In this document: positions 34,863 through 43,305 of the stretch, piece after piece
How positions within the stretch are numbered: position 1 is the first letter of the stretch
Layout of the letters: each line of letters starts with the position of its first letter
Source of the DNA: Bacillus sp. ISL-34
GTDB taxonomy: Bacteria; Bacillota; Bacilli; Bacillales; DSM-1321
Assembly (NCBI RefSeq): GCF_018613325.1
Contig: NZ_JAGGQJ010000026.1
Span: 1 to 64,000 of the forward strand
Length of the DNA stretch: 64,000 nucleotides
Direction of reading: 5' to 3'
Position numbers and translations under genes: made by a program
The notes under the pieces: generated by a model
What the model saw: only the letters and a program-made list of their open reading frames with translations
What the model was told of the DNA's origin: nothing
Databases searched by the model: none

Positions 34863-34891
34863 TTGGATAGGCTTTTCTATAATGATATAGA
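34863..34891 (+). promoter_or_regulatory. candidate promoter of SDR-phaR-phaC operon
   Basis: TTGGAT, 17-base spacer, TATAGA, about 42 bases before the TTG start. The rest of 34641-34862 holds no feature I can support. Confidence 0.45.
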
Positions 34892-34933
34892 CGGTTTATA
34901 TAAATAATACTTCATTTAGGAAGGGCTGAAAAG

Positions 34934-35713
34934 TTGACTACATTGAGTAATATGTTCGATTTGACTAATAAAACGGCTATCATTACCGGCGGCGGCAGAG
35001 GACTGGGCAAACAGATCGCTATGGCGTTGGGGGAGGCTGGTGCAAATATAGTCATTGCTTCACGAAATCTTCCTGTATGTAAGGAGGTATGTGAAGACTT
35101 GCAATCGATGGGTGTTAATGCCGTTGCCTTTGAATGTGATATCACGGATGAGAGTGCCATTGACCATGTCGTCCAGGAAACGGTTGCCCAATTTGGCACC
35201 ATTGATATTCTTGTCAATAATAGCGGTACGTCCTGGTCAGGTCCGCTTTTGGATCTTCCCAAGGATAAGTGGGAAAAAGTATTGAATGTCAATGTTACAG
35301 GTACATTCCTGTTTTCACAGGCTGTTGCGAAGGTCATGAAGCAGCAAAATTCCGGAAAAATCATAAATATTGCATCGGTGACAGGTCTTGGAGGAACGTT
35401 TCCTGAGCTATTGGATACGATAGCTTATAACACCAGTAAGGGTGCCATCATTACAATGACGAAGGATTTAGGAGTTAAACTTGCTAGATACGGAATCCAA
35501 GTCAATGCAATTGCACCTGGATTTTTCCCGACTAAAATCACAAAGAAAATTCTTGAAAAGTCCAACTATGACATATTAGGTAAAACACCGGCTGGCAGGT
35601 TTGGCGATGGAGATGATTTAAAGGGTGCTGCCGTATTTTTAGCCTCACAGGCTTCTGACTATATGGTTGGTCATGTTTTGATCATTGACGGTGGAATATC
35701 GGCATTAGTGTAA
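34934..35713 (+). CDS. short-chain dehydrogenase/reductase in PHA operon
   Basis: A 259-residue classical SDR. Cofactor motif TGGGRGLGKQ near residue 18, NNSG near 95, catalytic Ser in ASVTG near 148, and YNTSK (Tyr/Lys) near 166 are intact. It resembles gluconate 5-dehydrogenase-type SDRs more than PhaB acetoacetyl-CoA reductase. Its place before phaR-phaC suggests it supplies (R)-3-hydroxyacyl-CoA or an overlapping role; this is inference. TTG 34934 has GGAAGGG eight bases upstream. It lies 27 bases before phaR. Confidence 0.8.
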   Translation: MTTLSNMFDLTNKTAIITGGGRGLGKQIAMALGEAGANIVIASRNLPVCKEVCEDLQSMGVNAVAFECDITDESAIDHVVQETVAQFGTIDILVNNSGTSWSGPLLDLPKDKWEKVLNVNVTGTFLFSQAVAKVMKQQNSGKIINIASVTGLGGTFPELLDTIAYNTSKGAIITMTKDLGVKLARYGIQVNAIAPGFFPTKITKKILEKSNYDILGKTPAGRFGDGDDLKGAAVFLASQASDYMVGHVLIIDGGISALV

Positions 35714-35740
35714 ACGGAGGAGAAAGGAAGGAAGAAATAT

Positions 35741-36244
35741 ATGGCGGAAAAATCAAATTTTTATAAAGGGCTTAAATTACTAGGCGCACAAAAAGAGCAA
35801 CAGCTTAATGGTGAAATTCAGGATTTGCTAAATAATCGTGAGTTAATAGAAGCAGTAAGCGACAATGCGCAAATGCAGATTCCAAGAATAAATAGAATGC
35901 AGGAAGCCTCAGAAAGAATGTCCATCATCATGAATTACCCAACAAAAAAAGATGTGGCGGGAATCGCGAAATTAGTGATCCAGCTCGAAGATAAAATTGA
36001 TAGGTTAGAAGATTTGCTCTCTACACTTGTTGATGATAGGGGCGGGAACGTCAGAGGTAATTCATCAGATCGCAATAAACGGAATGCTATTTCATCCCGC
36101 AGTAAGAAAAAGAAGTCAAGTTGGGATTCCAATGAAAAGGAAGGGAGTAAAAAAAGGATATCGAATTTCATAAATGATTCCTTATTGATAAGTTCACAGT
36201 TGCCAGAGTTCGATTCTTTTAGACAGGGGAATTCAAATGTCTAA
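35741..36244 (+). CDS. phaR: polyhydroxyalkanoate synthase subunit PhaR (class IV)
   Basis: A 167-residue, mostly helical, highly charged protein. It has the PhaR pattern YKGLKLLGAQKEQQLNGEI at the N-terminus, then MNYPTKKDVAGIAKLVIQLEDKIDRLEDLL as a coiled coil (residues 65-98) and a basic tail. Class IV synthases of Bacillus need PhaR together with PhaC to polymerise hydroxyacyl-CoA on granules. Its stop overlaps the phaC start by eight bases. Confidence 0.85.
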   Translation: MAEKSNFYKGLKLLGAQKEQQLNGEIQDLLNNRELIEAVSDNAQMQIPRINRMQEASERMSIIMNYPTKKDVAGIAKLVIQLEDKIDRLEDLLSTLVDDRGGNVRGNSSDRNKRNAISSRSKKKKSSWDSNEKEGSKKRISNFINDSLLISSQLPEFDSFRQGNSNV

Positions 36245-37283
36245 ACGGAAAGTGCCGAAAAATCAATACGAACCTAAGTGGAAACATTTTTTGGATATTC
36301 CCAATCAGCCCATACCTGAAGTGGGACTGACGCCTAAAATATCGGTGTGGAAAAAAAACAAATCAACAATTTGGTATTATCCGTCGGCACAAAAAAAATA
36401 TGATGTGCCGGTTTTTCTTATATATTCACTAATCAATACACCTTTGATTCTTGATCTGTCCCCAGGGAATAGTTTAATAGAATCTTTTGTAAATGAAGGT
36501 TTTGATGTATATTTGCTTGATTTTGGAAGTCCGGGTTTTGAAGATGGCGAAATATCGATCGAAGATTATATCGTCGATTATATTCAAAAAGGAGTCCAGC
36601 GTGCATTACGCCACTCTGGGGCATCAGAAATTACAGTAATGGGATTTTGTCTCGGCGGTACAATAGCCGCAATATATGCTGCCATTGCAGACGAGCCAAT
36701 CAAGAATTTGATTCTCTCCGTTACACCGGTTGATTTCAGTGCCTCAGAATTTTTTGATCAGTGGAAGGAAGCATTAAAAGACGGTACCGCGAATTTTGAC
36801 GAGACGATTGATATTTATCAAACGATTCCAGCCAGTGCTGTTAAATATGGAATCCGTTTAATTACATCTCCTATCTATATATCACCGTATTTATCATTAT
36901 TGAATCAAGCGGATGATGAGGAATACGTTAAGAATTGGCGCCGCTTCAATGCGTGGACCAATGGGCATGTGCCGTTATCCGGAGCAGCTGCCAAACAAAT
37001 AACCAAAGACCTCTTGATAAAAAATCGCTTGGTTAATGGGGGTTTTAAGGTAAGGGGGAAAAAAGCGAAGCTATCAAAAATTGATGCCAGTGTTTTGGTC
37101 ATTGCAAGTAAGTATGATCGATTGGTCCCACAGGAAATGATTTATCCGATAATGGAGCATTTAACATGTAAGGATAAAACATATAGCCTACTGAAAAGTG
37201 GACATGCTTCCAAACAATATTACGGTGAACTCCCATATTATTTGAAGGAATGGCTACCAGGACGTTCTTCACCAATTCAATAG
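36237..37283 (+). CDS. phaC: polyhydroxyalkanoate synthase catalytic subunit PhaC (class IV)
   Basis: A 348-residue alpha/beta-hydrolase-fold synthase. The nucleophile Cys is in the lipase-box-like GFCLGG near residue 139. Asp and His are expected in VIASKYDRLVPQ (near 290) and SGHASKQ (near 321). The short length is typical of class III/IV PhaC, which act with a second subunit, here PhaR. It polymerises 3-hydroxyacyl-CoA to storage polyester. Start ATG overlaps phaR and is translationally coupled. Confidence 0.92.
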   Translation: MSKRKVPKNQYEPKWKHFLDIPNQPIPEVGLTPKISVWKKNKSTIWYYPSAQKKYDVPVFLIYSLINTPLILDLSPGNSLIESFVNEGFDVYLLDFGSPGFEDGEISIEDYIVDYIQKGVQRALRHSGASEITVMGFCLGGTIAAIYAAIADEPIKNLILSVTPVDFSASEFFDQWKEALKDGTANFDETIDIYQTIPASAVKYGIRLITSPIYISPYLSLLNQADDEEYVKNWRRFNAWTNGHVPLSGAAAKQITKDLLIKNRLVNGGFKVRGKKAKLSKIDASVLVIASKYDRLVPQEMIYPIMEHLTCKDKTYSLLKSGHASKQYYGELPYYLKEWLPGRSSPIQ

Positions 37284-37302
37284 GTTACTAGGGGGAAGTG
37301 AA

Positions 37303-37413
37303 ATGTACGTGTTTAACGTCAGTGAGGATATCAAATTCATGCCGGTTGTAGAATATATAGGCTTTGCGGCATTGATATTTTCAAAATTTTTTGCAACATT
37401 TCCGGATTACTAA
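37303..37413 (+). CDS. putative 36-residue small protein after phaC
   Basis: ATG 37303 has AGGGGGAAG five to eight bases upstream, only 20 bases after the phaC stop. The peptide has a hydrophobic middle (VVEYIGFAALIFSKFFATF) that could sit in a membrane or granule surface. It is too short to be sure. Confidence 0.45.
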   Translation: MYVFNVSEDIKFMPVVEYIGFAALIFSKFFATFPDY

Positions 37414-37463
37414 AGTGAAATAAATGAAAGGGCTGGCTCGGTATGTAGTGCAGCCCTATTGTC

Positions 37464-38058
37464 TCATTGATAATATTTCACTCGTTCTTCAAGTGGTGAG
37501 AAGTCTTTATCGCCAGGCACTGCAGTAGGTTTTCCAAAGGGCATCTGTGCGATGAGTTTCCAATCGCTTGATAAATCCCATGTCTTTCTCACTTCGTCAT
37601 CGATTAAAGGATTGTAATGCTGAAGGCTTGCACCAAACCCCTCAATTTCCAAGGAATTCCATACGACAAATTGTAAAATGGCAGACGATTGGGACCAAAT
37701 CGGAAAGTTTTCGGCATACGTTTTGAATTGTTCTTGAAGCCTAGCTATAATGGCCTGGTCTTCAAAGAATAAAACCGTACCATAACCATTTATAAATGAC
37801 TTCATTTTTTCTTCCGATTTTTCAAAATCTTTGTCACCGACCGCTTTTCTTATGTGTTTTTCGTGATATCCCATAATTGGTCGTGGCTCTGACCAGTTAA
37901 AACAATCACTCTTGCACTTTGGGAATTGAAAGCGGAAGGTGAATATTGAACGGCATGATCGATAACTTCTTTAATCCTTTTATAGGGACAACACGTTCCT
38001 TGCTAAGGGAATAATAAGAGCGTCTATCTTCAATTGCGCTAAAAAAATCTTTAGCCAT
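37464..38058 (-). pseudogene. FRM2/Hbn1-type nitroreductase, two frameshifts
   Basis: Three consecutive frames rebuild one nitroreductase of about 200 residues. From ATG 38058: AKDFFSAIEDRRSYYSLSKERVVPIK; next frame: RIKEVIDHAVQYSPSAFNSQ, VIVLTG and LWDITKN; last frame (to 37464): IRKAVGDKDFEKSEEKM, YGTVLFFED, LQHYNPLID and KLIAQMPFG. The first shift lies in an A-run (read on the minus strand near 37979); the second lies near 37855. Intact relatives are FMN oxidoreductases. A good ribosome binding site remains. Either a recent pseudogene or sequencing indels. Confidence 0.8.
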
Positions 38059-38152
38059 TCATCATACCCCCAGTCATTATACCGACTTATTTTAACCTGA
38101 TTTTATTATTTTATGAAAGATGAATACGGTTGAAATATTTAATGGAAAATGG

Positions 38153-38181
38153 TTGACAAATTTATCGTTGTCGTTTATCTT
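38153..38181 (+). promoter_or_regulatory. promoter of quinone-stress operon
   Basis: Consensus TTGACA, 17-base spacer, TATCTT; the -10 is the left arm of the first MhqR-like box. Confidence 0.7.
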
Positions 38182-38193
38182 TAAATCAAGATA
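38176..38193 (+). promoter_or_regulatory. MhqR-like operator 1
   Basis: TATCTTTAAATCAAGATA has perfect six-base inverted arms and agrees with the B. subtilis MhqR operator core (TATCTCGAATTCGAGATA, as I recall it) at 14 of 18 positions. It overlaps the -10 element, as expected for a repressor. Confidence 0.65.
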
Positions 38194-38225
38194 TTTTCAT
38201 TAAAAGTATTGTATGTTAGGTTAAA

Positions 38226-38243
38226 TACCTTGAATTCGAGATA
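38226..38243 (+). promoter_or_regulatory. MhqR-like operator 2
   Basis: TACCTTGAATTCGAGATA agrees with the same core at 16 of 18 positions. It lies 50 bases (about five helical turns) downstream of operator 1, inside the leader. Confidence 0.7.
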
Positions 38244-38303
38244 TTATTTACGGATTAATTCATCTCCGTAAGGGGAGATTTATAAAGAATAGGAGTGGTA
38301 CGG

Positions 38304-39281
38304 ATGGAATTAAAAGGATTACATCATGTTTCGGCGATTACAGCTAAAGCGGGAAATAACTTTGAGTTCTATACAAAAGTGCTAGGGATGCGATTAATCA
38401 AAAAAACGGTGAATCAAGATGATGTTCGTGTGTATCACTTATTTTATGGAGATCAAATTGGTTCTCCGGGTACGGAATTGACGTTTTTTGAAATTCCCAA
38501 CGCTGCCCGCACTCATGAGGGAAACAATAGCATTTCAGAAATTTCTTTAAGGGTGAGAGATGATGAAGCACTAGGATATTGGAAAAAACGGTTTGTGGAA
38601 TTCAATGTTGAGCATGATGAAATATCGAGCCGTTTTGAAAGGAAGGTGCTTTCTTTTAAAGATCCTGAAGGGCAGAGGCTTCTTCTGGTTTCCGATCAGG
38701 ATAATAACGGCGTTCAAGGAGGATCACCGTGGGATGGAAGCCCGGTACCGCAAGAGTTTTCCATCCTTGGATTAGGACCAGTAAAACTTACTGTATCCAA
38801 TATTGAACAAACAGAAAGTGTTCTTTCCGAGGTATTGGGGTTCAGGAAATCAGGCACATATCCATCTTCCATCAGGGGGCAAAATCCAATTGTCGTTTAC
38901 GAGACAGGTGAGGGAGGAACAGGAGCGGAACTTCATATTGAAGAAAGGAATGACATACCTCGGGAAAGGTTGGGGAGGGGTGGAGTCCACCATGTTGCCT
39001 TCCGGGTGGATAATGAAGAAGAACTGAGAAAATGGATAGAAAAAATTGATGAATCGAAATTCGTGAACTCGGGATATGTGGACCGCTTTTATTTTCGTTC
39101 ACTCTATTTTAGGGAGCCGAATGGCATATTATTTGAACTAGCTACTGATGGACCTGGTTTTGCAGTGGATGAAGAAGAGCAGCACCTAGGTGAGAACCTT
39201 GCCCTGCCTCCATTTTTAGAATCGAAAAGAAAGGATATTGAATCGAATTTAAAACCACTGAATACAAAATCAACAAATTAA
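38304..39281 (+). CDS. ring-cleaving dioxygenase, MhqA/MhqO-type VOC protein (1)
   Basis: A 325-residue protein with two VOC/glyoxalase-like modules. LKGLHHVSAITAKAGNNFEFY (module 1) and RGGVHHVAFRV (module 2) supply His ligands; the Glu ligand is in GILFELATDGPGF near residue 280. This layout matches the MhqA/MhqE/MhqO dioxygenases, which open hydroquinone or catechol rings during electrophile stress. ATG 38304 has AGGAGTGG six to eight bases upstream. It is first in a four-gene operon behind MhqR-like boxes. Confidence 0.87.
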   Translation: MELKGLHHVSAITAKAGNNFEFYTKVLGMRLIKKTVNQDDVRVYHLFYGDQIGSPGTELTFFEIPNAARTHEGNNSISEISLRVRDDEALGYWKKRFVEFNVEHDEISSRFERKVLSFKDPEGQRLLLVSDQDNNGVQGGSPWDGSPVPQEFSILGLGPVKLTVSNIEQTESVLSEVLGFRKSGTYPSSIRGQNPIVVYETGEGGTGAELHIEERNDIPRERLGRGGVHHVAFRVDNEEELRKWIEKIDESKFVNSGYVDRFYFRSLYFREPNGILFELATDGPGFAVDEEEQHLGENLALPPFLESKRKDIESNLKPLNTKSTN

Positions 39282-39305
39282 TCAACGGGAAAGGAAGTAA
39301 TCGGC

Positions 39306-40253
39306 ATGCAAAAGCAAAATGCAGGAATACATCATATAACCGCAATTGTAGGCAATCCTCAAGAGAATGTGGATTTTTATGCTGGAGTATTGGGAATGCG
39401 TATGGTGAAGAAAACCGTTAATTTTGATGATCCAGGCACCTATCATTTATATTTCGGAGATGAATCAGGTTCACCGGGCTCTATCATCACTTTCTTTCCT
39501 TGGCCTGGGGCATACCGAGGGACAATTGGCTCTGGACAAGTAGGGATTACAACATATGCCGTTCCGGAAGGTTCAATGGGCTTCTGGGAATCGCGTTTGG
39601 GTAAATTTAACATAGACTTTGAAAAGATTTCACGCTTCGGCGAGGATTATTTGGGATTTCAGGACCCACATGGATTGCAAATTGAACTGGTCGAGCGTAA
39701 AGAAGGTAAAAATAGCGAGTGGTCATTCGGCGGTGTACCAGCTGATAAGGCGGTCAAGGGATTCGGCGGTGCTGTATTATTGACGTCCAATCCGACCAAA
39801 ACGATGGAACTATTAGAGGAAGTGATGGGCCTGCAAAAGATTGGGGAAGAGGGCGATTTCGTCCGCTTCAAATCTATATCGGACATCGGAAATTTGATAG
39901 ATGTTAAAAAAACGGTTTTTCCAAATGGGAAAATCGGAGTGGGAACTGTCCATCATCTTGCATGGCGTGCAAGCGATAATGAAGATCATAAAGAATGGAG
40001 GGAGCATATCACAAACCATGGCTATGGCGTGACACCCTTTAAAGACCGTCAATACTTCGATGCCATTTATTTCAGGGAAGATGGAGGCATACTCTTTGAA
40101 GTTGCCACAGATCCACCTGGCTTTGCTCATGATGAAACGAAGGAAACGATGGGCAGTAAATTAATGCTGCCACCATGGCTTGAAGAAAAAAGGGAGATCA
40201 TGGAGAAAACGTTACTGCCGGCAGTGCCGAGAGTACTAGAGGAGGATAAATGA
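39306..40253 (+). CDS. ring-cleaving dioxygenase, MhqA/MhqO-type VOC protein (2)
   Basis: A 315-residue paralogue of the preceding gene. AGIHHITAIVGNPQENVDFY and TVHHLAWRASD hold the His ligands and GGILFEVATDPPGF the Glu. It lies 24 bases after gene 1 and overlaps the next ATG. Two such enzymes in one operon may have different ring substrates. It probably degrades quinols to harmless ring-opened products. Confidence 0.88.
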   Translation: MQKQNAGIHHITAIVGNPQENVDFYAGVLGMRMVKKTVNFDDPGTYHLYFGDESGSPGSIITFFPWPGAYRGTIGSGQVGITTYAVPEGSMGFWESRLGKFNIDFEKISRFGEDYLGFQDPHGLQIELVERKEGKNSEWSFGGVPADKAVKGFGGAVLLTSNPTKTMELLEEVMGLQKIGEEGDFVRFKSISDIGNLIDVKKTVFPNGKIGVGTVHHLAWRASDNEDHKEWREHITNHGYGVTPFKDRQYFDAIYFREDGGILFEVATDPPGFAHDETKETMGSKLMLPPWLEEKREIMEKTLLPAVPRVLEEDK

Positions 40254-40861
40254 TGAAGCATATTTTTCAAAAAGGAAGTAATCCAGAAGCGCCATTGCTT
40301 TTGCTTTTACATGGCACTGGAGGAACGGAAACAGATCTCTTGCCATTATCGGAAATGGTTTCACCGGGATCATCCGTACTCAGCGTACGGGGAAATGTAC
40401 TTGAAAACGGGATGCCTCGTTATTTCCGCCGGCTGGCTGAAGGAGTTTTTGATGAAGAAGATTTGATTTTCCGTACGAAGGAGCTTTATGAATTCTTGGA
40501 ATCAGCGTCCGGACAATATGACTTCGATCGTGACAGAGTGGTGGCATTAGGTTATTCTAATGGTGCAAACATAGCAGCAAGTTTGATGTTCCATTTCGAA
40601 GGGGCATTACAAGGAGCGATTCTTCATCATCCAATGGTGCCTAGACGCGGGATTGCTTTGCCCTCCCTTTCGGATATACCTGTATTCATTGCTGCAGGTA
40701 AAAACGATCCGATTTGCCCGGCAGCAGAAACTGATGAACTTAATCAACTTTTACTGCAAGCTGGTGCTGTGGTGGATGTTCACTGGGAAAATTACGGTCA
40801 TCAGTTAACACGTTCAGAGGTTGATGCAGCAAGTTCATGGTTTCAAAAGAACTTTTTATAA
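40250..40861 (+). CDS. MhqD-like carboxylesterase/phospholipase-type hydrolase
   Basis: A 203-residue alpha/beta hydrolase. LLLLHGTGGTETDLLPL forms the oxyanion region, the nucleophile Ser is in ALGYSNGANIA near residue 104, Asp in AGKNDPICP near 154 and His in NYGHQLTRSE near 184. MhqD is the partner of MhqE in B. subtilis and is induced by quinones. The start overlaps the previous gene (ATGA-type) with GGAGG before it. Confidence 0.87.
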   Translation: MMKHIFQKGSNPEAPLLLLLHGTGGTETDLLPLSEMVSPGSSVLSVRGNVLENGMPRYFRRLAEGVFDEEDLIFRTKELYEFLESASGQYDFDRDRVVALGYSNGANIAASLMFHFEGALQGAILHHPMVPRRGIALPSLSDIPVFIAAGKNDPICPAAETDELNQLLLQAGAVVDVHWENYGHQLTRSEVDAASSWFQKNFL

Positions 40862-40879
40862 GAATGAGAGGGAATGAAG

Positions 40880-41488
40880 ATGATTTCAGTTTATCCTGAA
40901 AGTCTGACTGAACGGGAAAATTATAAGTTTTTGACTGGAAGCATCATACCGAGACCAATAGCCTTGGTTACGACACAATCCGAAACCGGTACAATCAATA
41001 TAGCGCCGTTCAGTTTTTTTAACATAGTCAGTTCCAATCCTCCGATGATTTCCATTTCTGTTCAACGGAAAGATGGAGTTTCAAAAGACACGGCCCGAAA
41101 TGCAATTCAAACAGGTGAATTCGTTGTTCATATCACTGATGAAGATAATGTTGCTGATGCAAATCGAACGGCCAAGGAACTCCCGTCTGACGAAAGTGAA
41201 TTGGGTCTTACCAATTTCACGCCGGCTGTTAGTGATAAGGTATCCGTACCAGGATTGCAAGAAGCGAAGGTACGCTTTGAATGTACATTAGAGCATGCGA
41301 TACCATTGGCAGGTTCCAAGAATAAACCTGGTTGTGATTTATTGATAGGGAAAATAGTCTGCTACCATATAGAGCAGGATATTTACCATAATGGCCGAAT
41401 TGACCAGAATGGGCTAAAACCTGTAGCAAGATTAGCGGGTCATACTTATACAAAACTAGGGGAATTATTTGAAATAGAACGACCTTAA
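40880..41488 (+). CDS. flavin reductase family protein (FMN-binding)
   Basis: A 202-residue flavoprotein-type protein of the flavin reductase/DIM6 family. The conserved NYKFLTGSIIPRPIALVTT, NIAPFSFFNIVSSNPPMI and SKDTARNAIQTGEFVVHI blocks are present. It binds FMN and may reduce quinones or provide reduced flavin. ATG 40880 has GAGAGGG eight bases upstream; ATG 40874 is too near. It is the last gene of the quinone operon, before a strong terminator. Confidence 0.87.
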   Translation: MISVYPESLTERENYKFLTGSIIPRPIALVTTQSETGTINIAPFSFFNIVSSNPPMISISVQRKDGVSKDTARNAIQTGEFVVHITDEDNVADANRTAKELPSDESELGLTNFTPAVSDKVSVPGLQEAKVRFECTLEHAIPLAGSKNKPGCDLLIGKIVCYHIEQDIYHNGRIDQNGLKPVARLAGHTYTKLGELFEIERP

Positions 41489-41498
41489 GGAATAAGAA

Positions 41499-41536
41499 AA
41501 AATGACGTCATCTTTTAAGATGTCGTCATTTTTTTA
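41499..41536 (+). terminator. terminator of quinone operon
   Basis: AAATGAC..CATCTT / AAGATG..GTCATTT hairpin with a T-run. Confidence 0.88.
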
Positions 41537-41681
41537 ATCCATAAAATTATTCCCGGTTAGCATTATCTGCAATTCTAATACTGTGCGACTGCTACAAAAA
41601 CAAGCTACCATTTCATATATATGCCAAAGGTGCCATGATTGTTTGAATTTTAAAGGAAGTCTTTACAAACTGAAACAAAAC

Positions 41682-41710
41682 TTGACAATCTTTTAATAGA
41701 TTGATAAAGT
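41682..41710 (+). promoter_or_regulatory. promoter of mmuP-mmuM
   Basis: TTGACA, 17-base spacer, TAAAGT, about 16 bases before the riboswitch. Confidence 0.55.
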
Positions 41711-41725
41711 TATAAAAAAATAATT

Positions 41726-41826
41726 TCTTATCCAGAGAGGTGGAGGGACTGGCCCTATGAAACCTCAGCAACAGGTCTGCAAAGACACTGTGCTAATTCC
41801 AGGGGGTGAAACCTTGATAGATAAGA
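41726..41826 (+). ncRNA. SAM-I (S-box) riboswitch aptamer
   Basis: All S-box landmarks are present: P1 arms TCTTATC (41726) and GATAAGA (41820), then AGAGAGGTGGAGGGACTGGC, CC.ATGAAACC..AGCAAC, and GGTGAAACCTTGAT near the 3' end. It senses S-adenosylmethionine and shuts off transcription when SAM is abundant. It lies between a promoter and a terminator in front of a methionine-supply operon. Confidence 0.95.
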
Positions 41827-41848
41827 CCGTACGTGTTTATTTGTCAGT

Positions 41849-41883
41849 AACGCACTCTTTTTAAGAGTGCGTTTTCGTTTTTT
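41849..41883 (+). terminator. SAM-riboswitch expression-platform terminator
   Basis: AACGCACTCTT / AAGAGTGCGTT hairpin followed by TTCGTTTTTT, 22 bases after the aptamer and 28 before the permease start. Confidence 0.88.
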
Positions 41884-41910
41884 CTGGATGCAAGATAAAG
41901 GAGAGTAAGA

Positions 41911-43305
41911 ATGGAAAACAAAAGGAAGCATGATTTTCAAAGGAAAATGCAGGCACGGCATATAATAATGCTATCGCTTGGCGGGGTGATTGGAACAGGT
42001 TTATTCTTAAGTTCGGGTTATACGATTCAACAGGCTGGCCCATTTGGCACCATCCTTTCGTATTTGATTGGGGCATTAGTGGTTTATCTAGTCATGCTAT
42101 GTCTAGGTGAACTGGCAGTGCATATGCCCGAGACAGGTGCGTTTCATAGCTACTCAGCTAAATACATAGGTCCTGGGACAGGGTTTACAGTAGCCTGGTT
42201 GTATTGGCTAACTTGGACTGTTGCACTAGGTTCGGAATTCACGGCAGCAGGATTGTTGATGCAGCGATGGTTTCCATCAATCAATGTCTGGATATGGAGT
42301 GCATTATTTGCCATATTGGTCTTGGCATTAAATGCGTGGACCGTTAAGTTTTTCGCTGAATCCGAATTCTGGTTTGCGTCTATAAAGGTATTTGCCATTG
42401 TGATATTTATTATTTTGGGAGCAGCCGCAATGCTAGGTTTTATTCCAATAATTCATTCACAATCCGCTCCGTTATTCTCCAATTTTACAAGTGAAGGTTT
42501 ATTTCCGAATGGTGCTTTTGCCATTTTAATGACGATGCTTGCGGTGAATTTTGCATTCTCTGGAACTGAATTAATCGGAATTGCAGCTGGAGAAACTGTG
42601 AATCCAGAAAAAACGGTACCAAAGGCAATCCGTATGACATTATGGAGATTGATTATCTTTTTTGTAGGAACGATCGTTGTATTGTCCGCATTATTGCCTA
42701 TTTCGGATGCAAGCGTATTAGAGAGCCCCTTTGTGGCAGTTCTTGAACGAATTGGTGTGCCGTATGCAGCGGATATTATGAACTTTGTTATATTAACCGC
42801 CATTTTGTCTGCTGCAAACTCAGGACTATATGCATCATCCAGAATGCTTTGGTCACTTGCAGATAAGGAAACTATATCACCAATATTTGCAAAATTGACA
42901 AAACGGGGAGTTCCGATGAATGCAGTCCTTTTCAGTATGTTGGGCGGCTGCTTAGCCCTGTTCTCGAGCATTATTGCACCGGATACCGTTTACATAGTGC
43001 TTGTATCCATTTCTGGACTAGCTGTGGTTGTAGTTTGGATGAGTATTAGCGTGTCACAGTTTCTATTTCGCAGACGATTTATAAAAGAAGGAAATTCAGT
43101 AAATGATTTGGCTTATCGAACACCATTATATCCACTCGTACCAATCGTTGCTTTTATGCTATGTCTTGCTTCTTGCATAGGAATTGCATTTGATCCTACA
43201 CAACGAATTGCACTTTATTGTGGCATTCCTTTTATATTGTTTTGCTATGGAAGTTATTATCTGACACAAACCATAAAGAAAAGAGGAGTAGATCATGAAC
43301 AATAA
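41911..43305 (+). CDS. mmuP: amino acid permease, probable S-methylmethionine permease
   Basis: A 464-residue APC-superfamily permease with about 12 transmembrane helices. The N-terminal [23 protein letters not shown] and the helix-1 break are family hallmarks, followed by [16 protein letters not shown]. The SAM riboswitch and the downstream homocysteine methyltransferase strongly suggest that S-methylmethionine is the substrate, as for MmuP/YbgF-type pairs. GGAGAG precedes ATG. It overlaps mmuM by 11 bases. Confidence 0.87.
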   Translation: MENKRKHDFQRKMQARHIIMLSLGGVIGTGLFLSSGYTIQQAGPFGTILSYLIGALVVYLVMLCLGELAVHMPETGAFHSYSAKYIGPGTGFTVAWLYWLTWTVALGSEFTAAGLLMQRWFPSINVWIWSALFAILVLALNAWTVKFFAESEFWFASIKVFAIVIFIILGAAAMLGFIPIIHSQSAPLFSNFTSEGLFPNGAFAILMTMLAVNFAFSGTELIGIAAGETVNPEKTVPKAIRMTLWRLIIFFVGTIVVLSALLPISDASVLESPFVAVLERIGVPYAADIMNFVILTAILSAANSGLYASSRMLWSLADKETISPIFAKLTKRGVPMNAVLFSMLGGCLALFSSIIAPDTVYIVLVSISGLAVVVVWMSISVSQFLFRRRFIKEGNSVNDLAYRTPLYPLVPIVAFMLCLASCIGIAFDPTQRIALYCGIPFILFCYGSYYLTQTIKKRGVDHEQ

